This document shows positions 7,120 through 14,685 of a stretch of 20,479 nucleotides of DNA, in pieces. The position numbers and the translations under genes were made by a program. Below the pieces are notes generated by a model. That model did not search any database. It was given only the letters and a program-made list of their open reading frames with translations, and was not told the origin of the DNA. Origin of the DNA: an uncultured Bacillaceae bacterium (GTDB lineage: Bacteria > Bacillota > Bacilli > Bacillales > Alkalibacillaceae). The stretch is from NCBI GenBank assembly GCA_937958375.1, contig CALGNY010000140.1:1-20479 (forward strand). Direction: 5' to 3'. Position 1 is the stretch's first letter. Every line of letters starts with the position of its first letter.

Positions 7120-8634
7120 ATGCTTAAATGGGTGCAAGTCGTTATCTTTTTGGTGTTACTGGGATTGGCAGGCTGGGTTTCATTTATATTCTTGGAAGGG
7201 CGATTAATCGGAACGGTATCGGCCTTCATCATTGTTTCGGCCATCCTGATTGTTTTCACGATCTTTATAGAGAACCGAAATCCTTCGCAAACCTTAAACT
7301 GGATTCTTATTTTTGCTGTTTTTCCTGTCATCGGATTTTTCTTCTACCTGCTTTTCGGCAGAAACTATAAAAAGAAAAAGCGTTTTGAGGAGAAGAAGGA
7401 AGCAGACGAAAAAGCGTTTCATATGTATGAAGTCAGTCGGGTATTCAATGATGAACAGCTCAAACAAATGGGTGATCATCAAAAAATGTTCTTCCGTCTG
7501 GCTCAAAGGCTTGGTAATTCACCGATTTCATTTAACACGAATACGCGCGTACTAACCAATGGAGCAGAGAAGTTCCCTGCGATGATTTCTGCTTTAAAAG
7601 ACGCCAAACACCACATCCACTTGGAATATTATATCGTCCGGAATGATGATATCGGACGAGAAATCAAAGATATTCTGATTGATAAAGCGAAAAAGGGTGT
7701 TGAAGTACGGTTTTTGTACGATGCGGTCGGAAGTTGGATTGTACCGGATTCTTATTGGGATGAGATGAAGGACGCAGGTGTTCACGTTCAGGCGTTTGCA
7801 CCAGTCCGGTTGCCGATCATCGGCTCACGCATCAACTATCGTAACCACCGAAAAATAGTCGTTATCGACGGAAAAATCGGCTTTATGGGTGGGTTGAATA
7901 TCGGTGATGAGTACTTAGGGAAAGTGAAATCGTATGGAAAATGGCGGGATACCCATTTATATGTACGTGGTGAATCCGTCCGAAGCCTTCAGTTGATTTT
8001 CCTTCGTGATTGGCAATATGAAACCGGTGAACACTTACTCGAACAGGATTATTTGTCGCCAGAAATTTTGGACCATAAAAATATTCAAGGCGGCGTTCAA
8101 ATGATTGCCGGGGGACCAGATAATAAGTGGGAAACCATCAAAAAGCTTTATTTTGCGATGATCAGTTCGGCCAAAAAGAAAATATGGATCGCATCGCCAT
8201 ACTTTATTCCAGATGACGACGTTTTGACCGCGATGAAGGTCGCGAGTTTAAGTGGCTTGGATGTTCGGTTAGTCGTACCGAGCAAACCGGATAAGCGAAT
8301 TGTTTTCCATGCATCGAGGTCTTATTACGAAGAGCTCCTTGAAACAGGCATACGTATTTTTGAATACAACAAAGGCTTTATGCACAGTAAAGTCGTCTTG
8401 GTCGATGATGAATTGGCATCGATCGGGACATCGAATATGGACATGAGAAGCTTCCATTTGAACTTTGAAGTGAACGCCTTCTTGTTCAAAACGGAAAGCA
8501 TCAATAAGCTTAGAGAAGATTTTGAGAATGATTTTGTCGATTCTGATGAGCTTATTGAAGAAGAATTCAATAAACGATCGATATTCGTCAGGGTCACTGA
8601 ATCCCTTTTCCGCTTGCTATCACCACTTCTCTAA
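7120..8634 (+). CDS. cls: Cardiolipin synthase
   Basis: This phospholipase D-superfamily enzyme joins two phosphatidylglycerol molecules into cardiolipin and glycerol at the inner face of the membrane. The N-terminus has hydrophobic segments at about 3-50 and 60-80, ending in FGRNYKKKKR (the PLDc_N region). Two HKD catalytic motifs follow: H243-R-K-IVVID, then GGLNIGDEY, and H422-S-K-VVLVD, then GTSNMDMRSF. The 504-residue length is normal for the family. GTGGGG ends one base before an upstream ATG (7114) and seven bases before the ATG at 7120, so the latter is preferred. coiA starts 22 bases after the stop and no terminator follows, so the genes are likely co-transcribed. The anionic lipid product fits a salt- or envelope-stress role (inference). 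Confidence 0.94.
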   Translation: MLKWVQVVIFLVLLGLAGWVSFIFLEGRLIGTVSAFIIVSAILIVFTIFIENRNPSQTLNWILIFAVFPVIGFFFYLLFGRNYKKKKRFEEKKEADEKAFHMYEVSRVFNDEQLKQMGDHQKMFFRLAQRLGNSPISFNTNTRVLTNGAEKFPAMISALKDAKHHIHLEYYIVRNDDIGREIKDILIDKAKKGVEVRFLYDAVGSWIVPDSYWDEMKDAGVHVQAFAPVRLPIIGSRINYRNHRKIVVIDGKIGFMGGLNIGDEYLGKVKSYGKWRDTHLYVRGESVRSLQLIFLRDWQYETGEHLLEQDYLSPEILDHKNIQGGVQMIAGGPDNKWETIKKLYFAMISSAKKKIWIASPYFIPDDDVLTAMKVASLSGLDVRLVVPSKPDKRIVFHASRSYYEELLETGIRIFEYNKGFMHSKVVLVDDELASIGTSNMDMRSFHLNFEVNAFLFKTESINKLREDFENDFVDSDELIEEEFNKRSIFVRVTESLFRLLSPLL

Positions 8635-8656
8635 GCCAAACAAGGAGGAATGGTAG

Positions 8657-9862
8657 TTGCTTGTCGCCAAAAGTGAAACAGGTCAATTCATTGCCGCCTA
8701 TAAAAAAGATGATCGTGCGCTTGAAGACTTACGGAAACAAACGTTCACTTGTCCTGTCTGCAGCAGCAAGGTCATCTTGAAAGCAGGCCAAGTGAAGATT
8801 CCCCATTTTGCTCATCACCAGGACAGTGAATGTCCGAATCATCAAGGGGAATCTGAAGCCCACCTAAATGGAAAAATCGATATTCATCAATGGTGTCAAC
8901 AACAGGGCTATCCATCAACATTGGAATTTGCGTTACCGGAAGTGAACCAACGAATTGATGTGGTAGCCCAAATTTCAGACATTCCTGTTGCCTTCGAATA
9001 CCAATGCTCCCCGATTTCTCTGGAAGAATTCGAGGCAAGAACACAAGGGATGCGTGAAGCAGGGTTTTTACCGATATGGATTTTCGGAGAATCTTACTTA
9101 AATGCCCACCATCAACATTCATTTCGCTTGTCCCCAGTATTGAAGTCTTCCATCATGACAGAGCCACCTTTCAATCAGCCAACTTTGTTGTTTTATTCAC
9201 CGACGAAAAAACAACTGACGATCCTGACTGATTTTTACGCTTCCGATTATCGGAGCTTCGTTCAACCAGCCTTTATCCCTATCCAAAAATTTCAAATTCA
9301 GCATCTGAACACTCGCTCTTTTCAAGTGAATCCATTGTTATCGTATTGGTTAAAAGAAAAGAGGCGATTTCGTACGATGCAGCGAAAGCATACTTCCACG
9401 ACTGACCACCAATTTATGCAATATCTTTATCGCCATTATTTACACCCTCAGTATTTGCCGGCATGTATTCATCTTCCGAATCAATCAAGCTCCCGGTTAC
9501 TCACACCAAATTATGTTTGGCAAGCCCACTTCCTGCTGGATTGCTGGAAAGATCACAAAGTCGGAGAATCAATCACTTGGACGGAGGCACTGCAAGCGTG
9601 CGAACCATTTTTCCAAAAAAAGATTACGACCCAGTATGCCGCAAGCTCACTTCATCCCCTTTATGAATACCTGATGCAACTGACGCATCTTGGCTATTTT
9701 ACAAAAACGGATGAAGGGTGGCAGGTGGTTAAGCATCCTCGTTATCCGAAGACATTGGATGAAGCCGTGATCTATGACAGGAATATTTTTCATCACTTAG
9801 GGGAAACATTTCCAAGTGAAGGAAATTTCTTTTTACAATCCAACCAAACTGCTATAAAATAA
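8657..9862 (+). CDS. coiA: CoiA, competence nuclease-like protein
   Basis: CoiA is needed in competent Gram-positive cells for incoming DNA to recombine, and has a restriction-endonuclease-like core. This 401-residue protein starts with a metal-binding-type cluster: C32-P-V-C35, then HFAHH (50-54) and C59. A nuclease core follows with D91 (QRIDVV) and E114-Y-Q116 (VAFEYQCS), then FGE. The rest (about 190-400) is less conserved and resembles the helical CoiA C-terminus. It is somewhat longer than the B. subtilis homologue (YjbF). The start is TTG, set by AGGAGG eight bases upstream; the ATG at 8650 is out of frame. It follows cls by 22 bases and precedes pepF by 36. Whether this organism is naturally competent cannot be judged from one gene. 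Confidence 0.92.
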   Translation: MLVAKSETGQFIAAYKKDDRALEDLRKQTFTCPVCSSKVILKAGQVKIPHFAHHQDSECPNHQGESEAHLNGKIDIHQWCQQQGYPSTLEFALPEVNQRIDVVAQISDIPVAFEYQCSPISLEEFEARTQGMREAGFLPIWIFGESYLNAHHQHSFRLSPVLKSSIMTEPPFNQPTLLFYSPTKKQLTILTDFYASDYRSFVQPAFIPIQKFQIQHLNTRSFQVNPLLSYWLKEKRRFRTMQRKHTSTTDHQFMQYLYRHYLHPQYLPACIHLPNQSSSRLLTPNYVWQAHFLLDCWKDHKVGESITWTEALQACEPFFQKKITTQYAASSLHPLYEYLMQLTHLGYFTKTDEGWQVVKHPRYPKTLDEAVIYDRNIFHHLGETFPSEGNFFLQSNQTAIK

Positions 9863-9898
9863 AGAATTGTAAGAATCATTAATCAGGGAGGTTACATA

Positions 9899-11710
9899 AT
9901 GGCAGATGAAGGTACAGCTTTAAAAACACGTGAGGAAGTACCTAAGGAACTCACGTGGGATTTGGAAGCCATTTTTGAAACGGATGAGGAATGGGAACAA
10001 GAGCTCAATGCATTGAAAGACGAATACAAAAAAGTTGAGGAATTTAAGGGAACACTAAGCGATTCACCCGAAAATTTGCTGGCGGTTTTCAAGTTTGAAG
10101 ATGAATACTTTGCTCGTTTGGAGAAGTTGCGCGTTTATGCCCATATGCGAAACGACCAAGACACGGCAAACAGCAAGTATCAGGATTTAGATGCCCGATC
10201 AGCAAGCTTTGTCACGGAAGTATCAAGCGCGTTTAGCTTTATCACACCAGAAATTTTATCGATGTCCGATGAAAAAATCGAACAATTTCTGAATGAAAAC
10301 GATGAGCTGAAAACGTATGAAAAAACGTTAAGAGACATCATGAAATCCCGGCCACATGTATTGAGTGAAAAGGAAGAGATTCTGTTGGCCCAATCACAAG
10401 AAGTGGCGGGAACAGCAGGAAACGTCTATATGATGTTGGATAATGCTGATTTGCAATTGCCGAAAATCAAAAATGAAAATGGGGAAGAAGTACAGCTTAC
10501 GAACGGACGGTATCGTGACTTCCTTGATTCCAAAGTCCGTGAAGTTCGAAAAAATGCTTTCCTTGGAATGCATAATACGTATAAAAGCTTTAAGAACACT
10601 TTTGCCGCCACGTTGAGTGGACAGGTGAAAGGATCTAACTTTTATGCCCAAGCCAGAAATTATAAATCCGCACGGGAAGCGGCATTGGACCGAAACAATA
10701 TTCCTGAAAAAGTATATGACCAATTGGTCGATGCGGTAAACGACCGGCTGCCATCGCTCCATCGCTATATGGATTTGAAGAAAAAATTGCTCGATGTCGA
10801 TGAGCTTCATATGTATGACATTTATACGCCATTAGTGGATGCCAAAATTGAGGTATCGATCGAGGAAGCGAAAGAACATGTCTTAAAAGGACTTGCACCT
10901 TTAGGAGAAGAATACAATTCAATTTTGCAAAAAGCGTATGACGAGCGATGGATCGACTGGATTGAAACCAAAGGAAAAAGAAGCGGTGCCTATTCATCGG
11001 GTGGATATTTGACCCGTCCGTATATTTTGATGAACTGGAATGATAACATCGACAATATGCTGACTTTGGCGCATGAACTGGGCCACTCGCTTCACAGTTA
11101 TTACACCCATGCCAACCAAAACAAACGGTATGGTTCCTATTCCATTTTCGTTGCTGAGGTTGCCTCAACTGCGAATGAGGCATTGTTGAATGATTACATG
11201 TTGAACACACTGGAAGATAAAAATGAAAAGCTCTATGTACTGAACAACTTCTTAGAAGGCTTCCGGGCAACATTTTTCCGCCAAACGATGTTTGCTGAAT
11301 TCGAACACGACATTTATCAGCGTGCGCAACAAGGTGAAGCGTTGACGGCAGATAAGCTGACATCCATTTATTACGAATTAAACAAACGTTATTTTGGTTC
11401 CAATGTGAACGTTGATGAAGAAATCGGTTATGAATGGGCACGCATCCCTCATTTTTATATGAATTACTACGTGTACCAATACGCAACCGGCTACGCTGCT
11501 GCGACGACATTAGCGGATAAGATCCTGAAAGAGGGCGAGCCAGCTGTCGAACGATACAAAGATTACTTGAAAGCAGGCCGAAGTGAGGATCCGATTGACG
11601 TCTTGAAAAAAGCAGGCGTAGATATGACGACGAAAGATCCGATTTATAAAGCACTGGATGTCTTTGATGCCAAGCTTGATGAATTCGAAAAATTAGTCGA
11701 AGCAAAATAA
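9899..11710 (+). CDS. pepF: Oligoendopeptidase F, M3B zinc metallopeptidase
   Basis: This cytosolic zinc peptidase cleaves short peptides. In B. subtilis extra PepF interferes with sporulation initiation, probably through signalling peptides. The 603 residues match the family's full length. The zinc motif is H392-E-L-G-H396 (LAHELGHSLHSYY), with E420 in FVAEVASTANE as the likely third ligand. GGYLTRPYILMNW lies just before and PHFYMNYYVYQYATGY after, both family hallmarks. GGGAGG precedes the ATG. It is the last gene of the cls-coiA-pepF unit, closed by a terminator at 11716-11763. A long antisense reading frame (356 codons) exists inside it but has no recognisable features. Confidence 0.96.
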   Translation: MADEGTALKTREEVPKELTWDLEAIFETDEEWEQELNALKDEYKKVEEFKGTLSDSPENLLAVFKFEDEYFARLEKLRVYAHMRNDQDTANSKYQDLDARSASFVTEVSSAFSFITPEILSMSDEKIEQFLNENDELKTYEKTLRDIMKSRPHVLSEKEEILLAQSQEVAGTAGNVYMMLDNADLQLPKIKNENGEEVQLTNGRYRDFLDSKVREVRKNAFLGMHNTYKSFKNTFAATLSGQVKGSNFYAQARNYKSAREAALDRNNIPEKVYDQLVDAVNDRLPSLHRYMDLKKKLLDVDELHMYDIYTPLVDAKIEVSIEEAKEHVLKGLAPLGEEYNSILQKAYDERWIDWIETKGKRSGAYSSGGYLTRPYILMNWNDNIDNMLTLAHELGHSLHSYYTHANQNKRYGSYSIFVAEVASTANEALLNDYMLNTLEDKNEKLYVLNNFLEGFRATFFRQTMFAEFEHDIYQRAQQGEALTADKLTSIYYELNKRYFGSNVNVDEEIGYEWARIPHFYMNYYVYQYATGYAAATTLADKILKEGEPAVERYKDYLKAGRSEDPIDVLKKAGVDMTTKDPIYKALDVFDAKLDEFEKLVEAK

Positions 11711-11715
11711 AAATA

Positions 11716-11763
11716 CGTCCTGTTATTTGCCGAAGAATCGGTAGGTAGCAGGACGATTTTTTT
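11716..11763 (+). terminator. Terminator after pepF
   Basis: CGTCCTG (11716-11722) pairs with CAGGACG (11749-11755), with a small inner CCGA/TCGG hairpin, followed by A and seven T. Confidence 0.88.
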
Positions 11764-11854
11764 GTGACTCTATGTAGATAATGTCGTTACAAGCTGTTGA
11801 GTATTCTCTTAAGGTTTATTGTTGGAGGGTTTACAAGCTAATAAACGAGTACGT

Positions 11855-12232
11855 TTTCAATTAGATCGGTGTGCTGTCCAAAATAGAGACGGATGTTTTA
11901 CAATAGGTCGGTAAGCTGTCCAATAGTCGAGTGAGTTGTCCAATAGAGGGATGAGCTGTCCAATAGGCGAACTTTTTTTCTAATAGAATTCGGTTTTTGT
12001 CCAATAGAATTTCAATTTCGTCCAATAGAAATCGAATTCCGTCCAATAGAATAGCTGTTATGTCCAATAGATCGGTGCGCTGTCCAATAGTCGAGTGAGT
12101 TGTCCAATAGAAGGATTAAATTGTCCATCGCTAACATGAAATATTCCAAAAGACAGTCGAAAATTCCAATAGGGTGTTAAACTTTCCAATAGACAGACGA
12201 AATTTCTAATAGTGAGATAAACCTCCTATAAA
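11855..12232. repeat. Degenerate tandem array, about 18 units of 20-21 bp, core TGTCCAATAG
   Basis: The core TGTCCAATAG or a close variant recurs at 11917, 11937, 11957, 11977, 11998, 12019, 12040, 12061, 12081 and 12101. More worn copies follow (12122, 12143, 12163, 12183, 12203, 12223) and precede (about 11855, 11875, 11897). Steps are 20 or 21 bp, mean about 20.4. The ten bases between cores fall into three types. Type A resembles TCGGTGAGC (before 11966 and 12061-12110). Type B is A/T-rich, AATTTCAATTT, with 21-bp steps (11977-12060). Type C is ACAGACGAAA with TTTCCAATAG cores (12143-12222). Positions 11915-11947 and 12079-12111 are identical over 33 bases. The array lies between convergent pepF and the spxH unit. 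The rest of the gene-free stretch 11764-12335 shows nothing else clear. Confidence 0.9.
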
Positions 12233-12335
12233 AAGTGAGTCGATAGCGATATAGCCACAATACAACCCCAGCTGATCGAATGCAATATTGCAAAATCAAC
12301 ACTTGATAGAGCCTCACTAATTAGGCAAGCCAAAC

Positions 12336-12503
12336 TTAATGTCTCCGGATAGAGTTTTTTTGCGTAAGCGTGTAAACGAACAGGAAAATAACAAAAAACA
12401 GAACGGGAATCGTTACAACTCGTGGAATCAGTTGCATCATTCCGAGTAAATTAAATAAAAATGCCCCGATCAATAATAATAACCAGAATAGAATGGCCAG
12501 CAT
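12336..12503 (-). CDS. Small hydrophobic membrane protein, 55 residues
   Basis: This is a short ORF with an AGGAG nine bases before its ATG at 12503-12501 and a TAA at 12338-12336. It encodes two hydrophobic helices, about residues 2-21 (LAILFWLLLLIGAFLFNLLG) and 31-46 (TIPVLFFVIFLFVYTL), joined by MMQLIPRVV. A basic tail, KNSIRRH, suggests the C-terminus is cytoplasmic. It lies 68 bases downstream of spxH on the same strand and may be co-transcribed; an imperfect hairpin (about 12536-12561) lies between without a T-run on this strand. No function is recognised. From memory, small two-helix proteins of this kind occur in related Bacillaceae, but that needs a search. Confidence 0.7.
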   Translation of the reverse strand: MLAILFWLLLLIGAFLFNLLGMMQLIPRVVTIPVLFFVIFLFVYTLTQKNSIRRH

Positions 12504-12571
12504 GGCGATCAACTCCTGTTTATTATCATATTACGGGGCATCATGATTAAATATGATTGCCGTTAAAAGAA

Positions 12572-13459
12572 TTAATAAACGTATTTCCAAAAGCTTCCGT
12601 ATTTTGCGGGTATCCGTTCGACACGGTTTTTGAATAATAACTTCAATAGTTCTCTTTCTGCATTTTTCATCGAATAATCAAACACAAATGATACTTCTTT
12701 TGTCGTGACGACTTTATGCTGTTCCAGAAATTGCTCCAATTCTGGAGGGATGCTTGGTGAGACATGATCATCCGTGACTTCCATCAATGCACCTTCATAT
12801 ACGTTGTAATCGAAAGTGCCAGAAACTTTCAGCCCATCGTACTCATCTTCGCGGTTAAAAATCACGATCGTCGGCGTTTGCTCAACACCCATCTCACGGG
12901 TAAGATTCAGATCACCGAGCAAAGCTTCTTTAGCCGCCTTTGAGTGTAAATCAATATGAAATTCTTCCAGATCCAAATTGACTCGTTCTGCGATTTCTAG
13001 TAATGTTTCTTTTTCGGAAATGTTTCGTTTCTTCAAAAATAAGTATTCACGAAGTTTTCTTAAATATCTATTTCCTGCCCGTTGGCCTTGTAACTCGGCA
13101 GCTTTAATGGCGAGAGAGGCGAACCATGGTGAAGTCTCAGGGTTTTCCAACCAATAATCAGGATTGCAGCTCATTCCTGTTGTTTTGGCTGTTGCATCCC
13201 AATAATTGATTTTCTCTCGTATGAAAGCTGGCGTCGGATTATAAGAAGACGTTAATGAACCCGTAATAATAGGACGTAATTTAAAATAATGGCCATATTC
13301 AATCGTCAACTTCTTGATAATCGGTTCAAAGGACCAACATTCTGGGCACATTGGGTCAATGAATAAGTACAATTCTAGTGGTTTATTTAGGTAGTGGTCA
13401 ATTTGGGAATCTTGCTTCGATGCTAGTTTGATAATGACCTGCGGTGACTTCTCTTCCAC
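12572..13459 (-). CDS. spxH: SpxH (YjbH), ClpXP adaptor for Spx degradation
   Basis: SpxH is a cytosolic thioredoxin/DsbA-like protein that binds Spx and presents it to ClpXP; stress-induced aggregation or oxidation relieves this. The 295 residues include LYLFIDPMCPECWSFEP with C38-P-E-C41, then GMSCNPDYW (about 95-103), KAAELQGQRAG, LDLEEFHIDLHS and a GVEQTPTI cis-proline-type loop. B. subtilis YjbH has a histidine-rich, zinc-binding N-terminus before the first strand. Here the start region (EEKSPQVIIKLASKQDSQIDHY) has a single histidine. The start is GTG with AAGGGG eight bases upstream; no in-frame upstream start restores the missing part. It lies 25 bases after yjbI and is probably co-transcribed. 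spx itself is in the same window. Confidence 0.93.
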   Translation of the reverse strand: MEEKSPQVIIKLASKQDSQIDHYLNKPLELYLFIDPMCPECWSFEPIIKKLTIEYGHYFKLRPIITGSLTSSYNPTPAFIREKINYWDATAKTTGMSCNPDYWLENPETSPWFASLAIKAAELQGQRAGNRYLRKLREYLFLKKRNISEKETLLEIAERVNLDLEEFHIDLHSKAAKEALLGDLNLTREMGVEQTPTIVIFNREDEYDGLKVSGTFDYNVYEGALMEVTDDHVSPSIPPELEQFLEQHKVVTTKEVSFVFDYSMKNAERELLKLLFKNRVERIPAKYGSFWKYVY

Positions 13460-13484
13460 ATCGATTTCCCCTTTCCCCCTTATT

Positions 13485-13868
13485 CTATTCCGGCGTGTTC
13501 ATCATATGATTCGCCGTCATCGTCAAGCGTTCAAAAATGGCACTGCGATAAGGTTCTGGTATTTCTGCTTCATCGAGTGCTCCATCCATACACTTCAGCC
13601 ACGCATCTCGTCGTGTCGGTGTGATCGGAAATGGCATATGTCTCGCACGCAACATCGGATGGCCAAATTCTTGAATGTATAAATTCGGGCCACCAAAGAA
13701 TTGGGTCAGAAACAGCTTTTGTTTACGAGCGGTTTCCGTCAAATCATCCGGAAAGATCGGAATTAAATCGGGATGCTTGCCGACACGTGCATAAAAAGCT
13801 TCAACAAGCCTACTGACCGCATCTGCTCCGCCAATTGCATCGTATATGTTCGCTCGCTGAACAGTCAT
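13485..13868 (-). CDS. yjbI: Group II truncated hemoglobin, YjbI
   Basis: Truncated hemoglobins bind haem and O2 or NO in the cytosol; the precise task of YjbI is not settled. The 127 residues contain IYDAIGG, the B10 tyrosine (F25-Y26), FFGGPNLY, and the proximal F8 histidine H77 in GHPMLRARHMPFPI. The group II G8 tryptophan is W90 (RRDAWLKCM). The reading frame opens ten codons earlier, but the ATG at 13868 has GAGAGG nine bases upstream and matches the family start. It precedes spxH in the same orientation, as the yjbI-yjbH pair does in B. subtilis, so the pair is likely one transcript from the promoter at 13900-13928. Confidence 0.93.
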   Translation of the reverse strand: MTVQRANIYDAIGGADAVSRLVEAFYARVGKHPDLIPIFPDDLTETARKQKLFLTQFFGGPNLYIQEFGHPMLRARHMPFPITPTRRDAWLKCMDGALDEAEIPEPYRSAIFERLTMTANHMMNTPE

Positions 13869-13899
13869 AGTGATATTCCTCTCTTTCTGATACTTCATT

Positions 13900-13928
13900 A
13901 TTGTAGCAACGGTTCACATTTCTATCAA
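13900..13928 (-). promoter_or_regulatory. Sigma-A promoter for yjbI-spxH
   Basis: On the minus strand TTGATA (13928-13923), a 17-bp spacer and TACAAT (13905-13900) lie about 30 bases before the yjbI start. Confidence 0.7.
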
Positions 13929-13976
13929 ATATTATGTTTTCCCTATTGCCTTTCGAATCTTCTGGTTAACGGTTGT

Positions 13977-14549
13977 CTATGCTTTGCCGATCGCTTTGAA
14001 AAATCGCTTGATTTTGCTAGAGATTGGCCTTTTCTCGATTTGATATGTTGAAAGGATGGAATCTAACATGTGCTGGGCAGCGGCTGTGCTACCGGCTTCG
14101 ATTTCAAGTTCGTAGTCTTCTAGTTTATGATAGAGACTTCGGTCGATGACAACCAAACAGTCATTCATCGACTTTTCCAACCGGTACGTCGTCAAACTTC
14201 CGAAGTACTTCAGCTCACCTTGCTGGATACCGAGTCGATCCAATTGCTTACGAATATTCGGACCAAGAGTGATCTCGTTTTCCATCCAGGCTTTGGCAAC
14301 GGAATCATCTAATTGGTCGTGTGTTTCCAATAAACCTTCTTCTTGAGGTTCTTTTAGAGTCGATACGTATTGGTCATTTTTCAAACGAATCCGAAGCGCA
14401 CAACCTGCCTCCCTCAACCGAAGATCTTCTGTCTCGAAATAATGATTGACTTGTTTTTTGCTAGTTCGGTCATAAAATAGTTCGTTCTTCAAATATGTAT
14501 ATTCTTCGGTGGTCAAACCGTTTTTCAATTCGATTTCAATCTCTTGCAC
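13977..14549 (-). CDS. yjbK: CYTH-domain triphosphate tunnel metalloenzyme, YjbK
   Basis: CYTH proteins bind triphosphate-bearing substrates in a beta-barrel tunnel with divalent metal, and include polyphosphatases, thiamine triphosphatases and class IV adenylate cyclases. This 190-residue member opens with the signature E5-I-E7-L-K9. It keeps the basic/acidic strand pattern (LRLREAGCALRIRLKN, STLKEPQ, TTYRLEKS, LVVIDRS, DYELEIEAGS). The natural substrate here is unknown; a soluble triphosphatase is most likely. The start is GTG, set by AGGAGG eight bases upstream. It is divergent from yjbM, with back-to-back promoters in the gap, and yjbJ, which B. subtilis has near here, is absent. Confidence 0.9.
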   Translation of the reverse strand: MQEIEIELKNGLTTEEYTYLKNELFYDRTSKKQVNHYFETEDLRLREAGCALRIRLKNDQYVSTLKEPQEEGLLETHDQLDDSVAKAWMENEITLGPNIRKQLDRLGIQQGELKYFGSLTTYRLEKSMNDCLVVIDRSLYHKLEDYELEIEAGSTAAAQHMLDSILSTYQIEKRPISSKIKRFFKAIGKA

Positions 14550-14581
14550 AACCGAAACCTCCTAGGATTCGAGTTGTTTTC

Positions 14582-14610
14582 ATTATCTAACATTTGGGTC
14601 ATGATAGCAA
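14582..14610 (-). promoter_or_regulatory. Sigma-A promoter for yjbK
   Basis: On the minus strand TTGCTA (14610-14605), 17 bp and GATAAT (14587-14582). It lies four bases from the -35 of the divergent yjbM promoter. Confidence 0.5.
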
Positions 14611-14613
14611 AGA

Positions 14614-14642
14614 TTCTGACCTTCTGAGATTTGTGATACAAT
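14614..14642 (+). promoter_or_regulatory. Extended -10 promoter for yjbM-nadK-yjbO
   Basis: TTCTGA, 17 bp and TACAAT (14637-14642), preceded by TGA, give an extended -10. The -35 is weak. Confidence 0.5.
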
Positions 14643-14685
14643 GTAGATGGAATTTTAGTTCAATGCGGAAAGTAGGAATGCAGCT

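Noticed and set aside
10635..11705. 356-codon ORF antisense to pepF
   Set aside because: It lies wholly within pepF, is rich in Ser, His, Arg and Cys with no domain, and pepF is a clear full-length gene.
11787..11839. TTACAAGCT direct repeat 44 bases apart
   Set aside because: Only nine bases match and nothing nearby gives it meaning, so chance is likely.
11861..12067. 68-codon minus-strand ORF in the repeat array
   Set aside because: It comes from the repeat itself, loses the heptad pattern where steps are 20 bp, and has no ribosome binding site.
11855..12232. CRISPR array
   Set aside because: The repeat core is only about ten bases, the spacers are about ten bases and related to each other, and no cas gene is near.
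11855..12232. Plasmid or phage replication iterons
   Set aside because: The flanking genes are conserved chromosomal ones and no replication initiator gene or DnaA-box cluster is present.
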